Part shown: in pieces, positions 17,397 to 25,512 of the stretch
How the letters are laid out: every line of letters starts with the position of its first letter
How positions within the stretch are numbered: the first letter of the stretch is position 1
DNA from: DASTQL01 sp035761805
GTDB taxonomy: Bacteria; Actinomycetota; Actinomycetes; Jiangellales; Jiangellaceae
NCBI GenBank assembly: GCA_035761805.1
Contig: DASTQL010000038.1
Coordinates: 1-44,689, forward strand
Length of the DNA stretch: 44,689 bases
Direction: 5' to 3'
Notes under the pieces: generated by a model
Database searches by the model: none
What the model was told of the DNA's origin: nothing
What the model saw: the letters and a program-made list of their open reading frames with translations, nothing else
Position numbers and translations under genes: made by a program

Positions 17397-18319
17397 ACGG
17401 GCTGCTCCCGGTGCTGCAGGACGTCGCAACCACGACGGCCGGCGGGTCCACCGGTGAGGCCTGGGTCTTCTGGTTCATGGCACCGATCTCGGTGCTCAGC
17501 GCGCTCGGTCTGGTCCTCTCGCGGCGGGCGGTGCACGGGGCCCTGTTCCTCGCCGTGGTGATGGTCTGCCTCGCGGTGCTCTACGTCGTGCTCGAGGCAC
17601 CCTTCCTCGGCGTCGTCCAGGTCGTGGTCTACACCGGCGCGATCATGATGGTGTTCCTCTTCGTCATCATGATCGTCGGGATCGACGCCAGCGACTCCCG
17701 GGTCGAGACCATCCCCGGCCAGCGGCTGGCCGCGGTCCTCGCCGGCCTCGGCTTCGGGATCCTGCTCGCCGCGGTGGCCTCGCGCGCGCTCCTGCCGGAG
17801 TTCGCCGGCCTGGCCGCGGCGCAGCCGGAGGGCAACGTCTACGCGATCGCCGACCAGATCTTCACCCGCTGGGTGTTCACCTTCGAGGTCCTCGCGGCAC
17901 TGCTCATCACGGCAGCCGTCGGGGCGATGGTGCTGACCCACCGTGAGCGGCTCACCGCCAAGCGCTCGCAGCGGGAGCGCGCCGAGCAGCGGGTCCGCGC
18001 GGGAGGCGCGGGGATCGCCCCGCTGCCCAGCCCTGGCGTCTACGCCCGGCACAACGCCGTCGACACCCCCGCCCTGCTCCCGGACGGGACCCCCAGCGAG
18101 CTGTCCGTCTCGCCGGTCCTGGTGGCCAGGGGGGTCGCGCGCCCGACCGAGGAGTCCGCCGGCGACGTCCGGGCGCTGGAGGCGCAGGTCGAGGAGCTCA
18201 CCCACGGGGACGAGCGGCCGCGGGACGAGCATTCGCCTGCCGAGCACCCGCCGACTGATGCCGCCGAGCCCGAGGCGCCCACCGGTGACGACGAGACCCG
18301 GGGAGGCGGGGAGCGATGA
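17393..18319 (+). CDS. nuoJ: NADH-quinone oxidoreductase subunit J
   Basis: NuoJ is a five-helix membrane subunit with the pi-bulge helix involved in coupling. VVVYTGAIMMVFLFVIMIVG near 77-96 is the diagnostic helix-3 segment. The membrane part ends near residue 185 (MVLTHRERL), and about 120 further residues form a charged Glu/Pro/Arg-rich cytoplasmic tail with no recognised domain, so the 308-aa protein is clearly longer than the 160-200 aa of many relatives. It overlaps nuoI and nuoK by four bases each. Confidence 0.95.
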   Translation: MNGLLPVLQDVATTTAGGSTGEAWVFWFMAPISVLSALGLVLSRRAVHGALFLAVVMVCLAVLYVVLEAPFLGVVQVVVYTGAIMMVFLFVIMIVGIDASDSRVETIPGQRLAAVLAGLGFGILLAAVASRALLPEFAGLAAAQPEGNVYAIADQIFTRWVFTFEVLAALLITAAVGAMVLTHRERLTAKRSQRERAEQRVRAGGAGIAPLPSPGVYARHNAVDTPALLPDGTPSELSVSPVLVARGVARPTEESAGDVRALEAQVEELTHGDERPRDEHSPAEHPPTDAAEPEAPTGDDETRGGGER

Positions 18320-18615
18320 GCGTCAACGCCTACGTGGTCCTGTCGTCGCTGCTCTTCGCCATCGGCGCGGTCGGTGTCCTCACCCGCCGCAACGCCCTGG
18401 TGGCCTTCATGAGCGTCGAGCTCATGCTCAACGCCGCCAACCTCGCCCTCGTCGCCTTCGCCCGGATGCACGGCAACCTCGAGGGCCAGATCGCGGCCTT
18501 CTTCGTCATGGTGGTGGCCGCCGCCGAGGTCGTGGTAGGGCTGGCGATCATCGTGACGATCTTCCGTACGCGACGCTCGGCCTCGGTCGACGACGCCAGC
18601 CTGCTCAAGCTCTGA
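18316..18615 (+). CDS. nuoK: NADH-quinone oxidoreductase subunit K
   Basis: NuoK (99 aa, three helices, MrpC-like) carries two buried glutamates of the proton path: one in MSVELMLNAANL near 35 and one in AAAEVVVGLAIIV near 70. Both are present. The ATG overlaps the nuoJ TGA, and nuoL starts 21 bp downstream behind GAGGAC. Confidence 0.96.
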   Translation: MSVNAYVVLSSLLFAIGAVGVLTRRNALVAFMSVELMLNAANLALVAFARMHGNLEGQIAAFFVMVVAAAEVVVGLAIIVTIFRTRRSASVDDASLLKL

Positions 18616-18636
18616 CGCCGTGGGGATGCCGAGGAC

Positions 18637-20595
18637 ATGACCGTGACCGCGCTCGTCAGCTCCGTCGGTGCCGAGGCCGCGCTGGCCGCCGAGGCGGTGG
18701 CCCCGGCCGAGGGCGTCTTCACCCTGACCTGGCTGCTCATCGCCTTCCCCCTGCTCGGTGCCGCCGTGCTGCTCCTCTCGGGGCGGCGGGGGGACGCCTG
18801 GGGCCACGTGCTCGGCACCGCGATGCCGCTCGCGTCGTTCGTCGTCGCAGCCGTGCTGTACTTCGCCCTGCTGGGGCGCGGTGACGAGGAGCGCGCGGTC
18901 TCGCAGCAGCTCTGGCAGTTCGTCGAGGTCGGGGACTACCAGGTGCAGGTGGGCCTGCTGCTGGACCAGCTGTCCATGGCCTTCGTGCTGCTCATCACCG
19001 GGGTGGGCACGCTCATCCACGTCTACTCCATCGGCTACATGGAGCACGACGAGCACCGCCGCCGGTTCTTCGGCTACCTCAACCTCTTCGTCGCGTCCAT
19101 GCTGCTCCTCGTCCTCGCCGACGACTACCTGATCCTGTACGTGGGGTGGGAGGGCGTCGGCCTCGCCTCGTACCTGCTCATCGGCTTCTGGCAGCACAAG
19201 CCGTCGGCGGCGGTGGCCGCCAAGAAGGCCTTCGTGGCGAACCGGGTCGGTGACCTCGGCATGTCCCTGGCGATCATGTCGATGTTCGTGGTCTTCGGGA
19301 CGACCGCCTTCGCTGGCGTCCTCGGGGCGGCGGAGGGCGCGCCGGAGGGCTGGCTGGTCGCGATCGGGCTCCTGCTCCTCCTCGGGGCGTGCGGCAAGTC
19401 CGCCCAGTTCCCCCTGCAGACCTGGCTGCTCGACGCGATGGAGGGCCCGACCCCCGTCTCGGCGCTGATCCACGCGGCGACCATGGTCACCGCCGGGGTC
19501 TACCTCATCGTGCGCTCGGGCGTCATCTTCGAGGGCGCCCCGGTGGCCGCCACGGCCGTCGTCCTCGTCGGCACCATCACCCTGATCATCGGCGCGATCA
19601 TCGGGTGCGCCAAGGACGACATCAAGAAGGTGCTCGCCGGCTCCACGATGAGCCAGATCGGCTACATGGTGCTCGCGGCCGGTCTCGGCCCGGCCGGCTA
19701 CGTGTTCGCGATCTTCCACCTGCTCACGCACGGGTTCTTCAAGGCCAACATGTTCCTCGGCGCCGGGTCGGTGATGCACGGGATGCAGGACCGCGTCGAC
19801 ATGCGCACGTACGGCGGGCTGCGCGCGGTCATGCCGATCACGTTCTGGACCTTCGCGGCGGGCTACCTGGCGATCATCGGGATCCCGCCCTTCGCGGGCT
19901 TCTGGTCCAAGGACCTCATCATCGAGGCCGCCTTCGGCCGCAACTGGGTGATCGGCCTGTGCGCGCTGCTCGGCGCCGGTGTGACGGCCTTCTACATGAC
20001 CCGGCTGTTCGTCATGACCTTCCTGAGCGACCGGCGCTGGGCGGCCGACGACCACCCGCACGAGTCCCCCTGGATCATGACCGTCCCGCTGATCGTCCTC
20101 GGCGCCCTCTCCGTCGTCGGTGGCGTGCTGCTGGAGTTCGGCCTGCCCGGGCTCCCGGGCATCGAGCCGTGGCTCGAGCCGGTCACCGGCTTCGAGGAGA
20201 GCCCGCACCCGATCCCGCCGCTGGCTCTGCAGCTCCTCACCCTCGCCGTCGTGGTCATCGGCGTTGCGATCGGATGGCAGCTGTTCGGCCGCCGCCCGGT
20301 GCCGACGGCAGTGCCGCGGGGCAACGTCATCACGGTCGCGGCGCGCAACGACCTCTTCGCCGACGCGGCCAACGAGGCCCTGCTCATGCGGCCCGGCCAG
20401 TACCTCACCCGGTCGCTGGTCTACGCCGACAACCGCGGCATCGACGGTGCGGTCCTCGGCACCGCCACGGCCGTCGGCGGTCTCTCGTCCCGATGGCGGA
20501 GGTGGCAGACCGGGTTCGTCCGTTCGTACGCGCTGTCGATGCTCGCCGGTGCCGTCCTGGTCGTCGTCGCGATGCTCCTGGTGAGGCTGCCGTGA
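18637..20595 (+). CDS. nuoL: NADH-quinone oxidoreductase subunit L (antiporter-like)
   Basis: NuoL is the distal Mrp-type proton-pumping subunit with a long lateral helix. The 652-aa protein keeps the key charges: Glu near 172 in GWEGVGLASYLLIGFW, Lys near 254 in GKSAQFPLQTWLLDAMEGP, and the TM12 Lys region CAKDDIKKVLAGSTMSQIGYM. The end (WRRWQTGFVRSYALSMLAG) matches the lateral helix and final anchor. It overlaps nuoM by four bases (GTGA). Confidence 0.96.
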   Translation: MTVTALVSSVGAEAALAAEAVAPAEGVFTLTWLLIAFPLLGAAVLLLSGRRGDAWGHVLGTAMPLASFVVAAVLYFALLGRGDEERAVSQQLWQFVEVGDYQVQVGLLLDQLSMAFVLLITGVGTLIHVYSIGYMEHDEHRRRFFGYLNLFVASMLLLVLADDYLILYVGWEGVGLASYLLIGFWQHKPSAAVAAKKAFVANRVGDLGMSLAIMSMFVVFGTTAFAGVLGAAEGAPEGWLVAIGLLLLLGACGKSAQFPLQTWLLDAMEGPTPVSALIHAATMVTAGVYLIVRSGVIFEGAPVAATAVVLVGTITLIIGAIIGCAKDDIKKVLAGSTMSQIGYMVLAAGLGPAGYVFAIFHLLTHGFFKANMFLGAGSVMHGMQDRVDMRTYGGLRAVMPITFWTFAAGYLAIIGIPPFAGFWSKDLIIEAAFGRNWVIGLCALLGAGVTAFYMTRLFVMTFLSDRRWAADDHPHESPWIMTVPLIVLGALSVVGGVLLEFGLPGLPGIEPWLEPVTGFEESPHPIPPLALQLLTLAVVVIGVAIGWQLFGRRPVPTAVPRGNVITVAARNDLFADAANEALLMRPGQYLTRSLVYADNRGIDGAVLGTATAVGGLSSRWRRWQTGFVRSYALSMLAGAVLVVVAMLLVRLP

Positions 20596-22127
20596 CCTTC
20601 CCCTGGCTGACCACGCTCGTCGCCCTGCCGGCGGTGGGGGCCCTGCTCGTGGCGCTCGTCCCGACCGGTCGCGACCGGCTCGCCAAGCTGCTCGCCGTCG
20701 GCGTGGCCACGCTGGTGCTGCTGCTGACGATCGGCGCGTCGCTGCAGTTCTCCGTCGGTGGTCCCCGGTTCCAGCTCACCGAGCGATACGAGTGGGTCGG
20801 GGCCTTCGGCTTCTCCTGGGCGATGGGCGTCGACGGGGTCGCGCTGGCCCTGGTGGCCCTGACCGCGGTGGCGACGCCCGTGGTCATGGTGGCGATGTGG
20901 CACGAGGCCGAGGACTCGGGACGTCGCCCGAAGGGGTTCTTCGCGCTGCTCCTGCTGCTCGAGTCGATGACGATCGGCGCGTTCGCCGCCACCGACGTGC
21001 TGCTCTTCTACATCCTGTTCGAGGCCATGCTGGTCCCGATGTACTTCCTCATCGGGCTCTACGGCGGCCCGCAGCGCCGCTACGCAGCGGTCAAGTTCCT
21101 GCTCTACAACCTCTTCGGTGGGCTGCTCATGCTGGCGGCCGTCATCGGGCTGTACGTGCAGTCGATCGAGGACGGCCGGGGCACCTTCCTGCGCCAGGAC
21201 CTGGTCGGGATCGGCATCCCGGAGTCGACCCAGGCGTGGCTGTTCGTCGGCTTCATGATCGCCTTCGCGATCAAGGCTCCGCTGTGGCCCTTCCACACCT
21301 GGCTGCCCGACGCCGCCGCGGAGGCGACCCCCTCCAACGCCGCCTTCCTGTCCGGCGTGATGGACAAGGTCGGCACGTACGGCATGATCGCGCTGGTCCT
21401 GCCGCTCTTCCCCGACGCCTCGCGGACGTTCGCCCCGGTGGTGGTGACGCTCGCCGTCATCAGCATCCTGTACGGCGCTCTGCTGGCCATCGGCCAGACG
21501 GACCTCAAGCGCCTCATCGCGTACACGTCGATCTCGCACTTCGGCTTCATCGTCATGGGGGTCTTCGCGCTCACCAGCCAGGCCGGTGCGGGGGCGACGC
21601 TCTACATGGTCAACCACGGGCTGTCCACGATCGCGCTCTTCGTCGTGGTGGGCTTCATGATCACCCGGCGCGGCTCGCGGCTGGTGGCGGACTTCGGCGG
21701 CGTGGCCCAGCCGGCGCCGGTCCTGGCGGGCTCCCTGCTCGTCGCCGGCCTGTCCGGCCTGGCGCTGCCGGGACTCGCGACCTTCGTCAGCGAGTTCCTC
21801 GTGCTGCTTGGCACCTTCAGCCGGTACCGCGTGGCCGGAGTCCTGGCGACGGTCGGGATCATCCTGGCGGCGTTGTACATCCTGCTCGTGTACCAGCGCA
21901 CCATGACCGGTCCGGCGCGCGCGGAGACCGCGGCCTTCCCCGACCTCCGCGGGCGCGAGGTGCTCGCGGTCGCACCCCTGTTCGCGCTGCTGCTGGTCCT
22001 GGGGTTCTTCCCGCAGACTGCGCTCGACGTGATCGACGACGGCGTGGGTGCCACGCTGGCCGAGGTCGGGGTCGACGATCCCGAGCCGGTCGTCCCCGCC
22101 CAGGCCGCTGAAGGGAACCAGCCGTGA
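20592..22127 (+). CDS. nuoM: NADH-quinone oxidoreductase subunit M (antiporter-like)
   Basis: NuoM is the second Mrp-like proton pump. In the 511-aa protein the essential Glu is at residue 144 (ILFEAMLVPMYFLIG), the same number as in E. coli NuoM, and the TM7 Lys is near 228 (FAIKAPLWPFHTWLPDA). The TM12 segment QTDLKRLIAYTSISHFGFI is intact. The frame is open for 1.2 kb upstream inside nuoL, but the GTG at 20592 overlapping the nuoL stop gives the family N-terminus (FPWLTTLVALPAVGA). Confidence 0.96.
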   Translation: MTFPWLTTLVALPAVGALLVALVPTGRDRLAKLLAVGVATLVLLLTIGASLQFSVGGPRFQLTERYEWVGAFGFSWAMGVDGVALALVALTAVATPVVMVAMWHEAEDSGRRPKGFFALLLLLESMTIGAFAATDVLLFYILFEAMLVPMYFLIGLYGGPQRRYAAVKFLLYNLFGGLLMLAAVIGLYVQSIEDGRGTFLRQDLVGIGIPESTQAWLFVGFMIAFAIKAPLWPFHTWLPDAAAEATPSNAAFLSGVMDKVGTYGMIALVLPLFPDASRTFAPVVVTLAVISILYGALLAIGQTDLKRLIAYTSISHFGFIVMGVFALTSQAGAGATLYMVNHGLSTIALFVVVGFMITRRGSRLVADFGGVAQPAPVLAGSLLVAGLSGLALPGLATFVSEFLVLLGTFSRYRVAGVLATVGIILAALYILLVYQRTMTGPARAETAAFPDLRGREVLAVAPLFALLLVLGFFPQTALDVIDDGVGATLAEVGVDDPEPVVPAQAAEGNQP

Positions 22128-23680
22128 TCGCCGGCATCCTGGCCCAGGACGTACCGGACGCGCCCGTCATCGAGTGGGCCGAGATCTCGCCCATCCTCGT
22201 GGTCCTGGGCGCCGCGGTGATCGGGGTCCTCGTCGAGGCCTTCGTCCCGCGGCGGCTGCGGTACCCGGTGCAGCTCGGCCTGTCCTTCGTCGCGGTGGTC
22301 GCCGCCCTCGCCCTCGTCGTCTGGCTCTCCGGCACGCAGATCGTCGCGGTCGAGGGCTCCGTGGCCGTCGACGGACCGGCGCTCTTCATCCAGGGGACCG
22401 TCCTGGTGCTCTCGGCCGTGAGCCTGCTGACGTTCGCCGAGCGACGGCTCGAGGGCGGTGGCGACGCCTTCGCCCCCGCCGCGTCGGCGCTGCCCGGCAG
22501 CGAGGACGAACGGGTGCTCACGCAGCAGCGCGTGCTGCAGACCGAGGTGTACCCCCTGACCCTGTTCGCGATCGGGGGCATGCTCCTCTTCCCCGCGGCC
22601 AACGACCTGCTCACCATGTTCGTCGCGCTCGAGGTGCTCTCGCTGCCGCTCTACGTGTTGTGCGCGATGGCCCGCCGGCGCCGCCTGCTCTCGCAGGAAG
22701 CGGCCATGAAGTACTTCCTGCTGGGCGCCTTCTCGTCGGCGTTCTTCATCTTCGGCTCGACCCTGGTCTACGGCTACGCCGGCTCGATGCGCTTCTCCGC
22801 GATCGACTCCGCGTTGGCCTCCCGGGTCGGTGCCGAGGGGTTGCTCCTCGCCGGGGTAGGGCTACTCGCTGTCGGCCTGCTCTTCAAGGTGAGTGCCGCG
22901 CCCTTCCACGCCTGGACCCCCGACGTCTACCAGGGAGCCCCGACCCCGGTCACCGGCTTCATGGCCGCGTGCACCAAGCTGGCCGCGTTCGGGGCGCTCC
23001 TTCGCGTGTTCTACGTCGCCCTGGGTGGGCTGCGTACGGACTGGCAGCCGATGTTGTGGGCCGTGGCCATCCTGACGATGTTGCTCGGCTCGGTCGTCGC
23101 GCTGACCCAGACCGACGTCAAGCGCATGCTGGCCTACTCGTCGATCGCCCACGCGGGCTTCATCATCACGGGCATGGTCGCGGCCGACGCCGCGGGCACG
23201 GCCAGCGTGCTCTTCTACCTCGCGGCCTACGGATTCACGACCGTCGGGGCCTTCGCCGTCGTCACGCTCGTCCGCGACGCCGGGGGTGAGGCCACCCACC
23301 TGGCCAGGTGGGCCGGCCTGGGCAAGCGCTCCCCCGTGGTGGCGGCCACGTTCGCCCTGTTCCTGCTCGCCTTCGCCGGGATCCCGCTCACCAGCGGCTT
23401 CATCGGCAAGCTCGCGGTCTTCTCGGCCGCGATCGAGGCCGGTGCGGTGAGCCTGGTCGTCGTCGGTCTGGTGGCCAGCGCCATCGCCGCGTTCTTCTAC
23501 GTCCGCGTCATCGTGATCATGTTCTTCTCCGAGCCCGCCGCCGAAGGGCCGAGCGTCGCGGTGCCGAGCGTCCTCACCTCGGCCACGATCGCCGTCGGGG
23601 CGCTCGCCACGATCGTCCTGGGTATCCTGCCGGGTCCGCTGCTGACGCTGGCCGAGCAGGCCGCGGTCTTCGTCCGCTGA
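22124..23680 (+). CDS. nuoN: NADH-quinone oxidoreductase subunit N (antiporter-like)
   Basis: NuoN, the third Mrp-like pump, closes the nuo operon. The 518-aa protein shows ALEVLSLPLYVLCAMARRR with the TM5 Glu, LLFKVSAAPFHAWTPDVYQG with the TM7 Lys, and TQTDVKRMLAYSSIAHAGFI in TM12. A loop of about 35 residues rich in Ala, Gly and Glu (near 105-140) is an insert common in actinobacterial NuoN. The GTG overlaps the nuoM TGA, and hepS begins 14 bp after the stop. Confidence 0.96.
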   Translation: MIAGILAQDVPDAPVIEWAEISPILVVLGAAVIGVLVEAFVPRRLRYPVQLGLSFVAVVAALALVVWLSGTQIVAVEGSVAVDGPALFIQGTVLVLSAVSLLTFAERRLEGGGDAFAPAASALPGSEDERVLTQQRVLQTEVYPLTLFAIGGMLLFPAANDLLTMFVALEVLSLPLYVLCAMARRRRLLSQEAAMKYFLLGAFSSAFFIFGSTLVYGYAGSMRFSAIDSALASRVGAEGLLLAGVGLLAVGLLFKVSAAPFHAWTPDVYQGAPTPVTGFMAACTKLAAFGALLRVFYVALGGLRTDWQPMLWAVAILTMLLGSVVALTQTDVKRMLAYSSIAHAGFIITGMVAADAAGTASVLFYLAAYGFTTVGAFAVVTLVRDAGGEATHLARWAGLGKRSPVVAATFALFLLAFAGIPLTSGFIGKLAVFSAAIEAGAVSLVVVGLVASAIAAFFYVRVIVIMFFSEPAAEGPSVAVPSVLTSATIAVGALATIVLGILPGPLLTLAEQAAVFVR

Positions 23681-23694
23681 CCACCGGGAGCCAC

Positions 23695-24693
23695 GTGCCG
23701 TCGACCTCCGGCCTGGGGATCCCCGCCGTCGACCCGGCGCTGGCGGAATCGGTGGCAGCGGGGCTGGACGAGGTCGAGGCCCGGCTGCGGGAGTCCGTGC
23801 GCTCGGAGGAGCCGATGCTCACCGAGGCCTCGCGGCACCTCATCGAGGCCGGTGGCAAGCGCTTCCGTCCCCTGTTGGTGCTGCTGGCGTCGCACTTCGG
23901 TGACCCGAGGGCCGAGGGCATCGTCCCGGCCGCGCTCGTCGTCGAGCTCACCCACCTGGCCACGCTCTACCACGACGACGTGATGGACGAGGCGTCACTG
24001 CGCCGTGGTGCCCCGAGCGCCAACGCCCGCTGGGACAACTCGGTCGCCATCCTCACCGGCGACTACCTCTTCGCCCGTGCCTCCGACATCGTGGCCGACC
24101 TCGGCCCGGAGTGCGTCCGGCTGCAGGCGCGGACCTTCGAGCGGCTCGTCCGCGGCCAGCTCCGCGAGACCGTCGGGCCTCCAGCGGGTGCGGACCCGCT
24201 CGAGCACTACCTGTCGGTCCTCGCTGACAAGACCGGTTCACTCATCGCGACCTCCGCACGCTTCGGCGCGATGCTCTCCGGGGCGGGCGCCGACGTGGTC
24301 GGCGTCGTGGCGCGCTACGGCGAGCGGATCGGCGTGGCCTTCCAGCTGGCCGACGACGTGCTCGACATCGCCAGCGAGTCCACCGAGTCCGGCAAGACGC
24401 CCGGGACCGACCTGCGCGAGGGCGTGCCGACCCTTCCTGTCTACTACGCCCTGCGTTCCCGGGACCCGGCCGACGCCCATCTCCGGCGACTGCTCGCCGC
24501 CCCGGTGACCGACGACTCGGCGCACGCCGAGGTGCTCGACGTGCTGCGCGCCCACCCCGCCATGGAGCAGGCCCGGACCGAGGTGCGGCGGTGGGCCGGT
24601 GACGCGAGGGCCGCCCTCGACCCGCTCCCCGACGGCCCGGCCAAGCGGGCGCTCCAGGCGCTCAGCGACGGCGTGGTCGACCGCACCGCCTGA
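23695..24693 (+). CDS. hepS: polyprenyl diphosphate synthase (menaquinone side chain)
   Basis: This trans-type (E)-prenyl synthase of 332 aa builds the long isoprenoid diphosphate that MenA attaches to the naphthoquinone. The first Asp-rich motif is LYHDDVMDEASLRRG (Asp 94, 95 and 98) and the second is FQLADDVLDIAS (Asp 220, 221 and 224); GGKRFRPLLVLLAS near 53-66 is the IPP-binding entrance. The GTG at 23695 follows GGGAG by four bases and sits 14 bp after nuoN, so the gene is probably part of the nuo transcript, tying quinone supply to complex I. Product chain length cannot be read from sequence. The symbol hepS (alternatives grcC or ispB) is a best guess. Confidence 0.88.
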   Translation: MPSTSGLGIPAVDPALAESVAAGLDEVEARLRESVRSEEPMLTEASRHLIEAGGKRFRPLLVLLASHFGDPRAEGIVPAALVVELTHLATLYHDDVMDEASLRRGAPSANARWDNSVAILTGDYLFARASDIVADLGPECVRLQARTFERLVRGQLRETVGPPAGADPLEHYLSVLADKTGSLIATSARFGAMLSGAGADVVGVVARYGERIGVAFQLADDVLDIASESTESGKTPGTDLREGVPTLPVYYALRSRDPADAHLRRLLAAPVTDDSAHAEVLDVLRAHPAMEQARTEVRRWAGDARAALDPLPDGPAKRALQALSDGVVDRTA

Positions 24694-24706
24694 GCCGGTC
24701 CCACAT

Positions 24707-24739
24707 CCGGCGGGCTCGGATCCGACGATCACCCGCCGG
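24707..24739. terminator. stem-loop between convergent hepS and lipoprotein gene
   Basis: CCGGCGGG at 24707-24714 pairs with CCCGCCGG at 24732-24739, with a 10-base palindrome (TCGGATCCGA) inside the loop. It lies 14 bases after the hepS stop and overlaps the 3' end of the opposing lipoprotein gene, as expected for a shared bidirectional terminator. There is no T-run. Confidence 0.5.
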
Positions 24740-25394
24740 TGAACACGTCCACGACCAAGCGTGGCGGCCCCTCCAGCAAGCTCGCCCGGTACGGCCGCTC
24801 CCGGTCCAGACCGAGGCCGATCTGGGTAACCCCCTCGAAGGCGTAGAGGTTCCGGGCCTCGCGGAGTGCTACGTACCCGGCCGGCACGAGGTCGTCCGGC
24901 CCGGTGAACGGCGGGATCTCCGTAGGAGCGCCCTCGCCCTCGCTCACGGTCCAGACCCGCACGACGACCTCGAGAGTGGCGTCACCGGCAAGTTCCACGG
25001 GTTCGCCGGACCCGTCGGCTGTCAGCGGGTCGACGTAGGCGACGCGCCATCCGGGGGGCTCACCCGTACCGGCCATCTCGAAGACGAAGCGCTCGTAGCA
25101 GTCGTGCTGACCGATCCGCATGGAGGCGCCCGTGAGGCTGGACATGGCCAGCGGGTCGGCCGACGTCACCGGATCGGTGCCCCCGAAGGACTCGCAGGCC
25201 TCCCCGGGCGTGCCACCGTCACCGGGCGAGGGCTCCGGTGAGGTCACGTCGTCGGCAGGCGCCGGAGCGGTCGTGGTGGCAGGAGCGGGCGCGGCCGGGC
25301 CTTCCGCTGCGTCCGGCCCGGCGTCCTCGTTCCCGCACCCGACGACTGCCAGGGCGACGAGCACCGCGACGAGACAGACGGGAAGCTTCCTCAC
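24729..25394 (-). CDS. lipoprotein with AMIN-like C-terminal domain
   Basis: The 221-aa product has a lipoprotein signal peptide (MRKLPVCLVAVLVALAVVGC), with the lipobox Cys at residue 20. A Pro/Ala/Thr/Glu-rich linker runs to about residue 65. The C-terminal part (about 75-221; RIGQHDCYERFVFEM near 92, then VALREARNLYAFEGVTQIGLGL and the ending PPRLVVDVFTGG) resembles the AMIN-like domain of many actinobacterial lipoproteins. It is likely anchored on the outer face of the membrane; ligand and function are unknown. The start codon GTG follows a TACCGT hexamer by six bases, predicting a leaderless mRNA. It converges on hepS. Confidence 0.8.
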   Translation of the reverse strand: MRKLPVCLVAVLVALAVVGCGNEDAGPDAAEGPAAPAPATTTAPAPADDVTSPEPSPGDGGTPGEACESFGGTDPVTSADPLAMSSLTGASMRIGQHDCYERFVFEMAGTGEPPGWRVAYVDPLTADGSGEPVELAGDATLEVVVRVWTVSEGEGAPTEIPPFTGPDDLVPAGYVALREARNLYAFEGVTQIGLGLDRERPYRASLLEGPPRLVVDVFTGG

Positions 25395-25400
25395 GCCTCG

Positions 25401-25406
25401 ACGGTA
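25401..25406 (-). promoter_or_regulatory. -10-like hexamer, leaderless lipoprotein gene
   Basis: TACCGT on the minus strand is separated from the GTG start (25394) by exactly six bases, so transcription would begin at or next to the start codon. No ribosome-binding site fits in the gap. Confidence 0.45.
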
Positions 25407-25435
25407 ACGGTGGGCCGGGCGCGCGGAGGCCGGGA

Positions 25436-25488
25436 GATCACCGTGCGGTGCAGCTGCCGGGTGGCGGGACGGTCAGCACACGCCGATC
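25436..25488 (+). repeat. 53-bp palindromic repeat B1
   Basis: The unit runs from GATCACCGTG to ACACGCCGATC and has exactly the same length as the units near menD. It is close in sequence to the copy at 28633 (shared GCGGGACGGT and AGCACACGCCGATC). It lies 24 bases beyond the phoX stop, again at a 3' end. Confidence 0.75.
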
Positions 25489-25512
25489 ACGGTGGGTCGG
25501 GCGGTGCGGCCG

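Noticed and set aside
18040..20208. 722-codon open frame antisense to nuoJ-nuoL
   Set aside because: The product is Asp/Arg/His-rich low-complexity sequence mirroring the GC3 bias of the opposite coding strand; no recognisable domain or start signal.
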